The notes beneath the pieces were generated by a model. The model had not been told where the DNA came from. It searched no databases and saw only the letters and a program-made list of their open reading frames with translations. The translations under genes were made by a program, and so were the position numbers. DNA of 64,000 bases from Bacillus sp. B15-48 (GTDB lineage: Bacteria; Bacillota; Bacilli; Bacillales; Cytobacillaceae): assembly GCF_016879755.1 (NCBI RefSeq), contig NZ_WOFU01000001.1, forward strand, positions 62,001 through 126,000, read 5' to 3'. Below are positions 30,541 through 40,228 of this stretch, in pieces (position 1 is the stretch's first letter; each line of letters begins with the position of its first letter).

Positions 30541-31635
30541 ATGCAAGGGCAAGGGCAAGTCCCAGAAAGAGTACAAATATCGCCATTTATTGCAGCTTAT
30601 GTGATTGTCGCAATGCAGATCGGCATCGGCGTGCTTGGCTTTCAGCGACTTGTTGCCAAGGATGCTGAATATGACGCTTGGATTTCGGTTTTAGCAGCTG
30701 GCTTAAGCATTCATCTCCTCGTTTGGATGATGTATAAAATCTGTGAAATGGTCGAAGGAGATGCTGTCTATGCCAATGTTTTTGCCTTTGGCAAGATTAT
30801 CGGCAATATCATCAATCTCTTCTTTATCTTTTTTTATTTATTGTCGTGTGTCACCGTTCTCGGCGGCTTAATTGAAGTAATCGAAGTGTGGATGTTTGAG
30901 GATTTGAACAGGCTTTTATTCGGAGCTGTCTTTTTAATTCTCGGTGTGTATATTGTAAATGGTGGCTTCAGAAGCGTTGCTGGGATTGCGTTTTTTAGTG
31001 TCGTACTGCCCTCCTATTTAATGCTGACGTTCGGATATACATTTAAACATGCAGATTTTAGCAATCTGTTTCCCATTTTAGACCATACACCTGGACAATT
31101 ATTAAAAAGCGGTTACAATATGTCGCTCACTTATCTCGGCTATGGCGTACTATTATTTTTTTATCCTTTTATTAAAAAACCGCAAAAATCAAAAAAATGG
31201 GTGCATCTAGGTATTTTGATTACAACCCTGCTTTATACTAGTTTAACACTCGTTACCTTTATGTATTTTTCGTTAGAACTACTGGATAAATCAATCTGGG
31301 CAACGTTAGAAATGTGGAAAATTGTCCAAATGCCTTTTATTGAACGCTTTGAATATATCGGAATTGCCAACTGGGCAATCATTATTATTCCTAACGTTGC
31401 CATTTCATTATGGGCTTCGAGCCGAATCGCAAAACGTGTGTTTAACGTCAAACAAAAAAAAGCCGTACTATTAATTAGTATTGCCTGCCTTATCATTGTT
31501 CTGTTTTTAAATACACGGGAGCGGATGACCTTATTTTTGGATTTCCAAGCGAAGCTAGGCTTCATTCTCGCCTACGGTTATACACCGTTTCTTTATTTTT
31601 CCGTTATGATTGCAAAGAAGGTGAAGAAAAAGTGA
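30541..31635 (+). CDS. GerB-family spore germination permease subunit
   Basis: A 364-residue protein with about ten membrane helices, of the spore germination permease (GerAB) group in the APC superfamily. It starts MQGQGQVPERVQISPFIAAY, and GGGAGGT lies nine bases upstream; a longer frame from 30508 overlaps the A-subunit gene and has no ribosome site. This subunit is thought to bind the germinant, usually an amino acid. The ligand cannot be read from sequence. Confidence 0.9.
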   Translation: MQGQGQVPERVQISPFIAAYVIVAMQIGIGVLGFQRLVAKDAEYDAWISVLAAGLSIHLLVWMMYKICEMVEGDAVYANVFAFGKIIGNIINLFFIFFYLLSCVTVLGGLIEVIEVWMFEDLNRLLFGAVFLILGVYIVNGGFRSVAGIAFFSVVLPSYLMLTFGYTFKHADFSNLFPILDHTPGQLLKSGYNMSLTYLGYGVLLFFYPFIKKPQKSKKWVHLGILITTLLYTSLTLVTFMYFSLELLDKSIWATLEMWKIVQMPFIERFEYIGIANWAIIIIPNVAISLWASSRIAKRVFNVKQKKAVLLISIACLIIVLFLNTRERMTLFLDFQAKLGFILAYGYTPFLYFSVMIAKKVKKK

Positions 31636-32699
31636 ACCATCTTTTGCGGATTGTTTTAACCTTATGTGCGCTTTTGCTTTCTGCTTGTGTGAATAAGGAA
31701 ATTATCGACGATATCAATATCGCGACAGGTATGGGGCTTGACAAAAGTGAGGACGAAATTCGCGGGACAATTATGATTCCTGTCTTTCAACCTGATAAAT
31801 CGATTGATAACTTCACCTTTTCTGCCACGGGAACGATTCCGAGAGAAACAATTGCTAAAATGCGGAACAAATCGTCACAACCGATTGTTGGCGGAAGCAT
31901 TGAGGTTATTTTTTTTAATGAAGAACTCGCTCGTGATGGCATTGTCAACCTCCTTGATCTTTTTCTCCGCGATCCGAGCATTGGTGCGCGCGTGTATTTA
32001 GGGGTCGTTGATGGCGATGTTAAGGAGATTTTTGATGGAGATTACGGCGACAGAGGAAATGCGGTTTATTTAGCAGGAGTAATCGAGGACGGGATTCGAG
32101 GAGGGAGTTTGCCTCTGACAAATCTTCGCCAGTTTTTATTCGATTATTTTCAAAAAGGAAAAGATCCGTATTTGCCTTACTTAGAAAAAACGGAACCAGA
32201 TCTCGTTGAATTAAAAGGGCTTGCTCTCTTTAAAGAGGATAAAGTCGTTGATATTCTTTCTGTTGAGCAAATGTTTTATTTAAAACTGCTTGTTGACAGG
32301 CACCATCGCGGGGGAACAATCGCGAAAATAGGGGAAGAAGCCGCCGTTTTTAAACTCTTGAAAACAAAGAAAAATTTCCAATTAACGAATCGCAATCCCT
32401 ATCAGTTTACGATTGATTTAAAGCTAAGAGGGATTGTAAGCGAGTATACCGGTCGATCTCTCTCGAGAAAAGAAGTGAACGAAATTGAGAAGCAGTTAGA
32501 AAAGCAAGTTGTCACGGAAAGCATGAAAATTATCCACTATAATCAAAATCTCGGAATCGACCCGATTGGCTTCGGCCATTTTGCAAATACGAAAACAAGA
32601 GGATTTGATTTTGATAAGTGGGAACAACAATATTATCCAAATGCTGAATTTATCATCAATGCCGATGTAACCATTACGGAAGTTGGGATGCAAGAATAA
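31632..32699 (+). CDS. Ger(x)C-family spore germination lipoprotein
   Basis: A 355-residue lipoprotein: the signal peptide ends in the lipobox LLLSACVN (Cys near residue 19), followed by the three-domain Ger(x)C fold (GMGLDKSED early, and GFGHFANTKTRGFDFDKWE near the end). It is the third part of the GerA-type receptor. Its GTG start overlaps the B-subunit stop by four bases, with AAGGTGA upstream. A terminator follows. Confidence 0.9.
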   Translation: MNHLLRIVLTLCALLLSACVNKEIIDDINIATGMGLDKSEDEIRGTIMIPVFQPDKSIDNFTFSATGTIPRETIAKMRNKSSQPIVGGSIEVIFFNEELARDGIVNLLDLFLRDPSIGARVYLGVVDGDVKEIFDGDYGDRGNAVYLAGVIEDGIRGGSLPLTNLRQFLFDYFQKGKDPYLPYLEKTEPDLVELKGLALFKEDKVVDILSVEQMFYLKLLVDRHHRGGTIAKIGEEAAVFKLLKTKKNFQLTNRNPYQFTIDLKLRGIVSEYTGRSLSRKEVNEIEKQLEKQVVTESMKIIHYNQNLGIDPIGFGHFANTKTRGFDFDKWEQQYYPNAEFIINADVTITEVGMQE

Positions 32700-32735
32700 A
32701 TGAGGAAAGGCAAAAGCCTCTCCTCATTTTTTTGG
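32697..32735. terminator. Terminator between the ger operon and rodA
   Basis: ATGAGGA...TCCTCAT outer stem with an inner AGGC/GCCT stem, followed by seven T on the plus strand. It separates two convergent genes. Confidence 0.85.
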
Positions 32736-33908
32736 TTAATCCGACGAAGAAAACATATATTTTTTATGATGATAGCGGATTGAGAAGATTAAACTGAGTG
32801 CGAGCATGTTCCCCATTAACGAACTTCCCCCATAGCTAATAAACGGAAGCGGAATCCCTGTAATCGGCAAAAGTCCAATCGTCATTCCAATATTTTGAAA
32901 GACATGAAACGTAATCATACTAATCACACCAACACATAAATACGTGTAAAAATGATTTTTAGCTTCCATGCCGATTTTCGTAATCTGGTAAATCAGTAAA
33001 AAGAATAAACTAATTAAAATACTGGCACCAACAAAGCCAAATTCTTCGCCAATCACACTAAAAATGAAATCAGTGTGACTTTCTGGAAGATACACTTCAC
33101 GTGTCCCATATCCCTTCCCTGTCGTTTCCCCAGAACCAATCGCAAGTAATGATCTTGTCAGTTGGAAGCCGGTTGTACTTTGATAATTATACGGGTCAAG
33201 CCATGAGTAAATCCGTCCAAACTGGTATTGTTTGACTCCAAGGTATTTTTCAAGTACCTCTGGATGCCATAGCACGAAATAAAAAATCACACCGATAAGC
33301 GAGAGGAGTGTTCCGAAAATCGGGACGAGAATCTTCCAAGAAACCCCTGAAATAAACACCATCCCAAGCATAATTGCAATAAATACGAGAGAAGTTCCGA
33401 GGTCAGGCTGCTGCATAACGAGCAGTGATGGAAACATTGTGATAGCCCCGATTTTAATGAGCAGCCAAAAATCAGTCCCCAAAGTTTTTACCACATTCTT
33501 TCGATGATGATCGGCGATTAATCGAGCTAACGCAAGGATGAGAAGTACTTTTACAATTTCTGATGGCTGGATTGAGCCTACACCAGGAAAGACGAACCAG
33601 CTTTTTGCTCCATTACGAACCGGTGCAATACTGGACGGGGCAATAATTAAGAACGCAAGCACAGCGAGGCCCAGACCATAAACATACCAAGTTAATTTTT
33701 TCAATTGATCGGAGTCGAGTCGAATCACAACGGCAATAATACATACCCCTACTCCATACCAGACGATTTGTTTTAGTAAGAAATTTTCATTATACTGCCC
33801 TGTCGTTTGGGCACTGTAAATGGCGATGCAGCTTGCTAAAAATAGGAAAAATAAGATCAATACGAGACCATAGTCAAGCCTAGAGTTATTTTTTTGATTG
33901 GATGCCAT
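32736..33908 (-). CDS. rodA: FtsW/RodA/SpoVE-family peptidoglycan polymerase
   Basis: A 390-residue membrane protein with about ten helices of the SEDS family. Typical motifs are VMQQPDLGTSLVFIAI, LPESHTDFIFSVIGEEFGFVG (with the catalytic Asp region before it) and GIPLPFISYGGSSL. SEDS proteins polymerise glycan strands together with a class B PBP. It is closest in style to RodA, but SpoVE or FtsW paralogues cannot be excluded. The ATG (MASNQK) has AAAGGAGAAG upstream, which beats a longer in-frame start. No PBP gene is adjacent. Confidence 0.82.
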   Translation of the reverse strand: MASNQKNNSRLDYGLVLILFFLFLASCIAIYSAQTTGQYNENFLLKQIVWYGVGVCIIAVVIRLDSDQLKKLTWYVYGLGLAVLAFLIIAPSSIAPVRNGAKSWFVFPGVGSIQPSEIVKVLLILALARLIADHHRKNVVKTLGTDFWLLIKIGAITMFPSLLVMQQPDLGTSLVFIAIMLGMVFISGVSWKILVPIFGTLLSLIGVIFYFVLWHPEVLEKYLGVKQYQFGRIYSWLDPYNYQSTTGFQLTRSLLAIGSGETTGKGYGTREVYLPESHTDFIFSVIGEEFGFVGASILISLFFLLIYQITKIGMEAKNHFYTYLCVGVISMITFHVFQNIGMTIGLLPITGIPLPFISYGGSSLMGNMLALSLIFSIRYHHKKYMFSSSD

Positions 33909-34152
33909 TGTTCTTCTCCTTTTGTTGACGAACTGTACGCTCAATATTTCATTATATTTTTTTCACTAATAAATAACAACTATGTGTGATAAAAATAACG
34001 ATTTTTTCTAAGCGAAAGTATAATATAAAATGTGACAATTATGTGAATGAAACCAAATGAAACTAAACAAAACCAAACAGAATTGACATTTGTCACACTT
34101 TTTTCACTCGTTTTCATGTATTTTATTATTATATCTTAACGAAAGGTGGTGA

Positions 34153-35076
34153 ATGCCAAAGATGACCTACACGCCCGACGATATCGCTAAAATGTTTAAG
34201 ATTTCAAAATATACCGTCTATGAGTTAATTAAACGCGGCGAATTAAATGCTTTTAAAATCGGAAATAAAATGCGAATTGATCAAGCGGAAGTTGAGCGCT
34301 ATAAACAAACAAAAGCCTCTCATCCGAAGGAAAGAGCAGCATCAGTTACAACTTCACACCCGAATACATATACGCTTCAACTAGCGGGAAGCCATGATTT
34401 TCTTGTCGAGCATTTAGTCAAGTATGCAGCAACTGAATCAGCCGGATTGGCGATCCAACCAAGCTATATCGGCAGCCTTGAAGGATTGATGATGCTTTAC
34501 CGTGGCAGTGCTGACATTGCCGCGATTCATTTGCTTGATCCTGCTTCCCGAAAATACAATCTCCCATTTATTCGCCAACTCTTTGTCCATGAACCAATTA
34601 CGGTCATTCGGCTGGCCTCTCGGGAACAGGGATTGATTGTCGCGAGTGGAAATCCAAAAGGAATTCACGGTGTAGCTGATTTTAGGCGCAATGATCTAAC
34701 GATGGTTAATCGGCAAAAAGGTGCAGGTACTCGATTCCTGCTCGATTCATTCATTGCTCAAGAAAAGATTGATCCGTTAACAATTTCTGGGTATGAGAAT
34801 GAAGAATGGAATCATTTAAGTGCTGCAGCTCACATTAGCCGTGGATCAGCCGATGTAGCTTTCGGCATTAAATATGCAGCGAACCAGCTTGGACTTGAGT
34901 TTATTCCTCTTACTGAAGAAAAATTTGACCTTGTCTTCCGCTGGAAAAAGGAAAACAAAGAAGCATTAGAACATTTACTAGATCTTATTCATTTCACTAC
35001 ATTTAAAGAGAGCGTCCTTGAACTCGAAGGCTATAATGCGAGTGAGCTAGGAGAAATTATTTTTGATCATCGTTAA
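34153..35076 (+). CDS. One-component regulator: excisionase-type HTH plus binding-protein-like domain
   Basis: A 307-residue protein with two domains. Residues 5-52 are an excisionase/MerR-like HTH (TPDDIAKMFKISKYTVYELI, then KIGNKMRIDQAEV). Residues 72-300 resemble a periplasmic binding fold (LAGSHDFLVEHLV, RQKGAGTRFLLDSFIAQE), but the protein has no signal peptide, so it acts in the cytoplasm. It lies 15 bp before a tungstate-type transporter operon. I infer that it senses the oxyanion, or a related cofactor signal, and controls the operon. A GGTGGTGA site precedes the ATG. Confidence 0.8.
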   Translation: MPKMTYTPDDIAKMFKISKYTVYELIKRGELNAFKIGNKMRIDQAEVERYKQTKASHPKERAASVTTSHPNTYTLQLAGSHDFLVEHLVKYAATESAGLAIQPSYIGSLEGLMMLYRGSADIAAIHLLDPASRKYNLPFIRQLFVHEPITVIRLASREQGLIVASGNPKGIHGVADFRRNDLTMVNRQKGAGTRFLLDSFIAQEKIDPLTISGYENEEWNHLSAAAHISRGSADVAFGIKYAANQLGLEFIPLTEEKFDLVFRWKKENKEALEHLLDLIHFTTFKESVLELEGYNASELGEIIFDHR

Positions 35077-35091
35077 TTGGAGGAAACGAAA

Positions 35092-35943
35092 ATGAAAAAA
35101 TTATTCTCATTATTATTCGTCATTCTTTTCGCATTTATGTCCGCCTGTTCCAGTTCTGAAGACAACAATACAAATGCATCACAAACGGATGAAGTCGCAA
35201 CAACGGATGTCATTCTTGCCACGACGACGAGCACACAAGATAGTGGCTTACTCGACGATTTGATTCCAATATTTGAAGAAGACAATCCTTACAACGTTAA
35301 AACGATTGCTGTTGGTACTGGCCAAGCATTGGAAATGGGCGTAAAGGGAGAAGTGGATGTCCTTCTCACCCATGCTCCTGCCTCAGAAAAAGTTCTTGTT
35401 GATAATGGAGATGTCCTAAATTATCAACAAGTGATGTACAATGATTTTGTTATTACTGGACCGTCTGCTGACCCTGCAGGAATTAGAGGGCTAACGGTAA
35501 ATGAAGCATTTGAGAAAATCTTTGAATCCGAATCTGTCTTTGTTTCAAGAGGCGATGACTCAGGTACTCATAAAAAGGAATTGCAATTATGGGAAACCAC
35601 AAACCTTACTCCTTCTGAAAATGAAGCCTATGTCGAGACTGGACAAGGAATGGGCAGCAGCCTGCAGATTGCTGCTGAAAGACAAGGGTATATTTTAACA
35701 GACCGTGCGACCTATCTCGCGCAAAAAGACTCACTAGGTGAATTTGAAATCTTAGTTGAAGGCGATGACAGCCTCCTCAATATTTATCATGTGATGGAAG
35801 TTAATCCTGAGAAAAATGACATGATTAATAATGCAGGGGCAAAAGCCTTTGTAGAGTATATGATCGCTGAAGAAACGAAAAAAATAATCGCTGAATTTGG
35901 CATCGATGAATACGGTGAACCACTGTTTTTCCTTTTTGACTAA
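35092..35943 (+). CDS. tupA: Tungstate/molybdate-type ABC transporter substrate-binding lipoprotein
   Basis: A 283-residue lipoprotein: lipobox AFMSACSS (Cys near residue 18), an acidic linker, then a binding domain starting ILATTTSTQDSGLLDDLIP, the TTTS-x-xDSG motif of TupA tungstate-binding proteins. SRGDDSGTHKKE is also a family stretch. The Thr/Ser-rich loop suits oxyanion binding. The ATG follows GGAGGAAACG. Tungstate rather than molybdate is inferred from TupA likeness and from the AOR gene nearby. Confidence 0.86.
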   Translation: MKKLFSLLFVILFAFMSACSSSEDNNTNASQTDEVATTDVILATTTSTQDSGLLDDLIPIFEEDNPYNVKTIAVGTGQALEMGVKGEVDVLLTHAPASEKVLVDNGDVLNYQQVMYNDFVITGPSADPAGIRGLTVNEAFEKIFESESVFVSRGDDSGTHKKELQLWETTNLTPSENEAYVETGQGMGSSLQIAAERQGYILTDRATYLAQKDSLGEFEILVEGDDSLLNIYHVMEVNPEKNDMINNAGAKAFVEYMIAEETKKIIAEFGIDEYGEPLFFLFD

Positions 35944-35976
35944 AAGCAAATTACTACAAAGAAAGTCTGATTGCTA

Positions 35977-36675
35977 ATGGAATTATTAATCGAAGGTTTA
36001 AACAAAGCACTAGAATTAATTCTCGCTGGCGACCCACTAATCGCCGAAATTACACTTAGAACGTTAAAAGTTTCAATGACTGCAATTTTAATTAGCACGA
36101 TTGTTGGAATTCCGGCTGGTATTTTGCTCGGGCTCGTCAAGTTTCGGGGACGGAGAGTCGTTCTTGCCTTCGTCAATATTGGCATGGGCTTGCCGCCCGT
36201 CGTTGCTGGTCTTTGGATTACGATGCTCTTATGGCGGTCAGGTCCACTCGGTGCTTATTCTTTACTGTATACGGAGACAGCCATTGTCCTTGCGCAAATT
36301 CTTGTCTCTTTACCGATTGTCACCGCTTTGACTTCGACCGCCTTCCAGCAAATTAGTGAAAAGATGATTCTCCAAGTAAAAGCTTTAGGCGCCACTCGCC
36401 TTCAGCTCGTTTGGATTTTATTGAAGGAAACCCGACTCGCCATTTTGGCGGCAATTATCGCTGGATTTGGACGAGTAATCGCCGAAGTAGGCGCGGCGAT
36501 GATGGTCGGTGGAAACATTAGTGGAGAAACGAGAATCTTAACGACCTCGATTGTGATGGAAGTTTCCAAAGGAAATTTTGACGTTGCTCTAGCTTTATCG
36601 TTTATATTAATGGCACTTGCCTTCTTCATCACATTTATGCTTACTTTTTTACAACAAAGGAGGCATTCGCAATGA
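35977..36675 (+). CDS. tupB: Tungstate-type ABC transporter permease
   Basis: A permease of about 232 residues with five or six helices. The EAA loop is visible as LQVKALGATRLQLVWILLKETR, followed by GFGRVIAEVGAAMMVGGNI, typical of TupB. An ATG at 35977 and a TTG two codons before it are both possible; the ribosome site (AAGAAAG) is weak. It overlaps the ATPase gene by four bases, so the two are coupled. Confidence 0.86.
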   Translation: MELLIEGLNKALELILAGDPLIAEITLRTLKVSMTAILISTIVGIPAGILLGLVKFRGRRVVLAFVNIGMGLPPVVAGLWITMLLWRSGPLGAYSLLYTETAIVLAQILVSLPIVTALTSTAFQQISEKMILQVKALGATRLQLVWILLKETRLAILAAIIAGFGRVIAEVGAAMMVGGNISGETRILTTSIVMEVSKGNFDVALALSFILMALAFFITFMLTFLQQRRHSQ

Positions 36676-37406
36676 GCAACCCGCTTATTAAGTTAACGGG
36701 GATTGAAAAGAAAGCGCATAATCGCACGATCCTTTCGATTCCCTCCTTTGAACTTCAGAAAGGAGAAATTCTCGGGGTCATGGGACCGAATGGAGCCGGG
36801 AAAAGCACCCTCCTAAAAACACTGGCCTTACTTGAACTGCCAACGAATGGCTCGATTCAGTTTCATGGTCAAGAAGTGAATGAAACGATTGCACTAGATG
36901 TACGAAGAAAGTGTGCGGTTGCTTTGCAGCAATCTCTATTGCTTGATACAAGTGTACAAAACAATGTAGCAATTGGTTTAAAACTTCGCAATGTGCCACG
37001 GAAAGAAATCAACGAAAAGGTTTTATACTGGCTTGAAGTCTTTAAAATTAGTCACCTTGCGAAAAAGCATGCTTTTCATTTATCCGGAGGAGAGGCTCAA
37101 CGTGTTAACCTTGCGCGAGCAATGGTTTTACAACCGGAAGTTCTCTTTCTCGATGAACCATTTTCTGCCCTCGATTTTCCTACAAAAGTACAACTTTTAA
37201 AGGACATAAAACAGGTTGTCGAGGAGACAAATACGACGACGGTTTTCATCAGTCATGATCTAATGGAAATCAAATATTTTACGAACCGACTCGCGATTTT
37301 AATTGGCGGTGAAATAAAGCAACATGGTTCAACCGAAGAAGTACTTTCTTCCCCAAACAGCGCTTCCGCCACCTTCATTGGTGAATGGAACGAACTCTTA
37401 ACTTAA
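36672..37406 (+). CDS. tupC: Tungstate-type ABC transporter ATPase
   Basis: A 244-residue ABC ATPase: Walker A GPNGAGKST, signature LSGGEAQRV, Walker B LFLDEPFSALD and the switch His in FISHDL. There is no C-terminal TOBE oxyanion domain, unlike ModC, which fits the TupC type. AGGAGG precedes its ATG inside the end of the permease gene. A terminator closes the four-gene unit. Confidence 0.88.
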   Translation: MSNPLIKLTGIEKKAHNRTILSIPSFELQKGEILGVMGPNGAGKSTLLKTLALLELPTNGSIQFHGQEVNETIALDVRRKCAVALQQSLLLDTSVQNNVAIGLKLRNVPRKEINEKVLYWLEVFKISHLAKKHAFHLSGGEAQRVNLARAMVLQPEVLFLDEPFSALDFPTKVQLLKDIKQVVEETNTTTVFISHDLMEIKYFTNRLAILIGGEIKQHGSTEEVLSSPNSASATFIGEWNELLT

Positions 37407-37414
37407 TATACTTT

Positions 37415-37444
37415 CAGCCTTCTTTTGAGAAGGCCTCTTTTTTG
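37415..37444 (+). terminator. Terminator of the tup operon
   Basis: GCCTTCT/AGAAGGC with a TTTG loop, then CTCTTTTTT on the plus strand, just after the ATPase stop. Confidence 0.85.
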
Positions 37445-37507
37445 ACTTCCTATTCATTTTTTTATACTGTCAGTTACATAAGTATTTTTATTGGAGGGAC
37501 GAAAAAA

Positions 37508-38263
37508 ATGAAATATGCAATTGTAACTGGAGCATCGAAGGGACTTGGTGAAGGAATAGCGAAGCAGCTGCTTGCAGAGAAAATAAATATTGTTGGAATC
37601 TCACGGAATGATAACCGTGAGTTAAAAAAACTGACTGAGAAGGTTGGGACTGAATATCATTTTTTTCCTTGTAACTTAAACTCAACTTCAGAGATCCTTG
37701 AAGTTTTGCCAAGAGTGGCTGAGGTCGTTTTTGCTCAACAGCCAGAAATCGTCTATTTGATCAATAATACTGGGGTGATCGAGCCAATCGCCATTGTTAG
37801 TGAACTAAATGTGGCAGAAGTTGAGCAAAGTATTCAAGTGAATTTGACTGCACCGATTTTAATAACAAATTACTTTTTAAATGAAGTAAAAAACAGCGTG
37901 ACTCCACTTATCATTGCCAATATAACTTCAGGTGCAGCTGAAAGACCAGTTCATGGTTGGAGCATGTACTGCAGCACGAAAGCAGCGATTAACAGCTTTA
38001 CGATGACAACCGCATTAGAAATGAACAATCGCCAAAGTGAGCAGAAAATCATCGCCTTTAGCCCTGGAATTATGGATACAGAAATGCAAGAGACGATTCG
38101 TTCTGCAACAGAAGCATCTTTCGCGGACTTAGATACATTCCGCTCCTACAAAGAAACAGGCCTTCTTCGATCCCCAGAACAAGTAGCTGCAGCGTTCATG
38201 AACTTACTTTTACATAAGGAAATCGAAAGCGGTAAAATTTATTATCTTAAAGATTTACTATAG
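37508..38263 (+). CDS. Short-chain dehydrogenase, benzil reductase type (YueD-like)
   Basis: A 251-residue SDR enzyme. The NADP site is TGASKGLGEG, the catalytic Ser lies in ITSGAAERP, and YCSTK is the YxxxK motif. It resembles YueD-type (S)-benzoin-forming benzil reductases, which reduce diketones; the natural substrate is unknown. The ATG (MKYAIVTG) follows TGGAGGGACG; the longer open frame upstream runs through the tup terminator. It is monocistronic. Confidence 0.85.
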   Translation: MKYAIVTGASKGLGEGIAKQLLAEKINIVGISRNDNRELKKLTEKVGTEYHFFPCNLNSTSEILEVLPRVAEVVFAQQPEIVYLINNTGVIEPIAIVSELNVAEVEQSIQVNLTAPILITNYFLNEVKNSVTPLIIANITSGAAERPVHGWSMYCSTKAAINSFTMTTALEMNNRQSEQKIIAFSPGIMDTEMQETIRSATEASFADLDTFRSYKETGLLRSPEQVAAAFMNLLLHKEIESGKIYYLKDLL

Positions 38264-38333
38264 GTCCTTTACGGATATTTTCCTCTCCAATCAGAAAAAA
38301 TAAGGGAGAAAATTCACTAAAGGAGTTGCGGAA

Positions 38334-38480
38334 ATGACGAAAAAATATAACAAAGGGAGCAAAAATCAAAACTCCCCTAAACTTCAACAGCAAATGGCGG
38401 AATTCTCAGACGAAATAACAAGCGGGGACAATAGCAAAGGCAATAAACGCAATAAAGATCAAAAAGATAAAACGGATTAA
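38334..38480 (+). CDS. Small hydrophilic hypothetical protein
   Basis: A 48-residue, Lys/Asn/Gln-rich protein starting MTKKYNKGSKNQNSPKLQQQ and ending in a run of charged residues. AAAGGAG lies eight bases before the ATG, and a clear terminator follows the stop, so it is likely real. Size and composition recall small spore proteins, but I recognise no family. Confidence 0.65.
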   Translation: MTKKYNKGSKNQNSPKLQQQMAEFSDEITSGDNSKGNKRNKDQKDKTD

Positions 38481-38493
38481 ATGTGCAGAAAGA

Positions 38494-38522
38494 AAACCGG
38501 GCAAAACCGCCCGGTCCTTTTG
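38494..38522 (+). terminator. Terminator of the small gene
   Basis: ACCGGGC/GCCCGGT stem with an AAAACC loop, then CCTTTTG on the plus strand. Confidence 0.85.
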
Positions 38523-38565
38523 TCCGTTCGATACCATGTATTCTAGAAGTACTCAGACTAAAAAT

Positions 38566-38860
38566 GTGGATTGTTCATAAATAGGCTAAATTTTATTGGT
38601 AATACTGGGATTAACCGTGGTTATAAGGCTGGTTTATTGCTAGTACTTGGATTAAACCGATTTTTGGCCGTTTTTTATTGCTAGTACAGGGATTATACTC
38701 GCCTTCTGACTTCCCTTTATTGCTAGTACTCGGATTATCCCCTCATTTTACAGCGTTTTATTACGAGTACTAGCAATATATCAACGAAATTTGCTGTTTT
38801 TAATCCGAGTACTTGGATTAAAAATCGTGTTACCAGCATTATCACTCAAAAAACTCATTA
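38566..38860 (+). repeat. Family 1 structured repeat, copy B
   Basis: Units start at 38598, 38639, 38680, 38722, 38763 and 38805, with intervals 41/41/42/41/42. The left end is GTTCATAAATAGGCTAAATT and the right tail GTTACCAGCATTATCACTCA. The sixth unit (TAATCCGAGTACTTGGATTA) is an almost perfect palindrome. It lies between the small gene's terminator and the moeB-like gene; the rest of that gap to 39063 holds nothing recognised. Confidence 0.92.
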
Positions 38861-39063
38861 TTTTTCTAGCGCTAGTAATCATGCAAACACATATTCAATC
38901 TTTTTCCACAAGCCCAAGTAAACCTTCCTTATTTTTAAAAGAAAAGCTTTGCATTTAATTCTAGCCTCACAGTTTGTCGCCCATTTTATAGCTTATACAC
39001 AACTAATTGTGAATTGTGTGAATAATTCGTTAATAACACCCTTAAACTGTGGATAACTTCTTA

Positions 39064-40095
39064 CTAGCTACCAATATAGCGAGAATAAAATTGTTTTGCT
39101 TGAACAATTTGATCGACTCCATGTACAAGGACACGACCATCTTTAAAAACGACGAATGAGACTTCTTCTTCATTTGGTGAAAAGCGTAGCAAAAACGGAT
39201 TAACCGCTACTTTCCCGCTCTTCTTAAGCTTTGTTGCTAGGTTCTCCAAATCGAATTTCGTTACATTTCTTGCTTTAATCTGAACCGTATCACGGCCACA
39301 AAGGACTGCATACGTAAGTTGTTGCTCTGAGGAGCGATCTAAAAACTCATATTTATGCTCGACACAGGCTGGACAATTAGAATTACGTCCATCGCTAATA
39401 TCCATTTGTAATGAAGCTGAATACCATATATCAATCTGTTCAAGATTAGGGTTATGTTCTGCCCCGACAAGTAATTTTAACGTTTCTACCGCCTCAAACG
39501 AGCCAATAATATCAGTCAATGGCGATAATACCCCCACTGTGTCGCAAGTCTCACCAAGGCCAGCCGGGACTTGTGGAAAAAGACAACGGTAACAAGGGGT
39601 CTTGCCGGGAATAAATACAGCATACATTCCTCGTGAAGAAACCGCTCCCCCAAATACCCAAGGGATCTTATGTTTAAGCGAAACATCATTAATTAAGTAT
39701 CGCGTTGCAAAATTATCCGTTCCGTCAACAATGACATCCACATTCCCTAACAGTTCTTCGGCATTATCAAGATTTACATCTGCAATCACCGCATCAATTT
39801 GAATAGTCGAATTGATTTTCTTTAATTTCTTTTCCGCTGCAACAACCTTCGGTAAATGATTGGCAGCATCGTCTTCATCATAAAGCGATTGCCGCTGCAA
39901 GTTGGATAATTCAACTAAATCACGATCAATGATTCGTACATAACCAACACCTGCTCGTACGAGATGGTTTGCGATTACAGTACCTAAAGCACCTGCCCCG
40001 ACAATGACCACGCGGCTATCGATTAGTTTTCTTTGTCCCTCTTCGCCAATTGGCTTAAAAAGGACTTGTCGCGAATAACGTTCCATCTTTCCCAT
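39064..40095 (-). CDS. moeB: ThiF/MoeB-family adenylyltransferase
   Basis: A 343-residue E1-like enzyme. The ATP site is VVIVGAGALGT, followed by DLVELSNLQRQ and DGTDNFATRYLIND. Zinc Cys pairs are CYRC and CPAC, and the candidate catalytic Cys is in GETCDTVGVL. About 85 extra C-terminal residues replace the rhodanese domain of some homologues. It adenylates the Gly-Gly end of a MoaD or ThiS protein. A MoaD-like gene ending in Gly-Gly lies 3 kb away, so a role in molybdopterin (tungstopterin) synthesis is likely. The ATG of MGKMERYSRQ follows GAGGGAT. Confidence 0.87.
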   Translation of the reverse strand: MGKMERYSRQVLFKPIGEEGQRKLIDSRVVIVGAGALGTVIANHLVRAGVGYVRIIDRDLVELSNLQRQSLYDEDDAANHLPKVVAAEKKLKKINSTIQIDAVIADVNLDNAEELLGNVDVIVDGTDNFATRYLINDVSLKHKIPWVFGGAVSSRGMYAVFIPGKTPCYRCLFPQVPAGLGETCDTVGVLSPLTDIIGSFEAVETLKLLVGAEHNPNLEQIDIWYSASLQMDISDGRNSNCPACVEHKYEFLDRSSEQQLTYAVLCGRDTVQIKARNVTKFDLENLATKLKKSGKVAVNPFLLRFSPNEEEVSFVVFKDGRVLVHGVDQIVQAKQFYSRYIGS

Positions 40096-40228
40096 CTTAT
40101 CCCTCATTTCTAACATTAAAACAAAAAAATTCCAAACAATTGAAAATTAGGAAGCAATTCTCTTATACTAATTATATAATTAAATAGGGTAGTAGTTTTT
40201 AAAAATATAGAAAGAGGTGGCAAAATCG

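Noticed and set aside
40117-40228. Molybdenum-cofactor riboswitch upstream of aor
   Set aside because: The 110-base leader is AT-rich and I could not find the conserved core; absence is judged by eye only.
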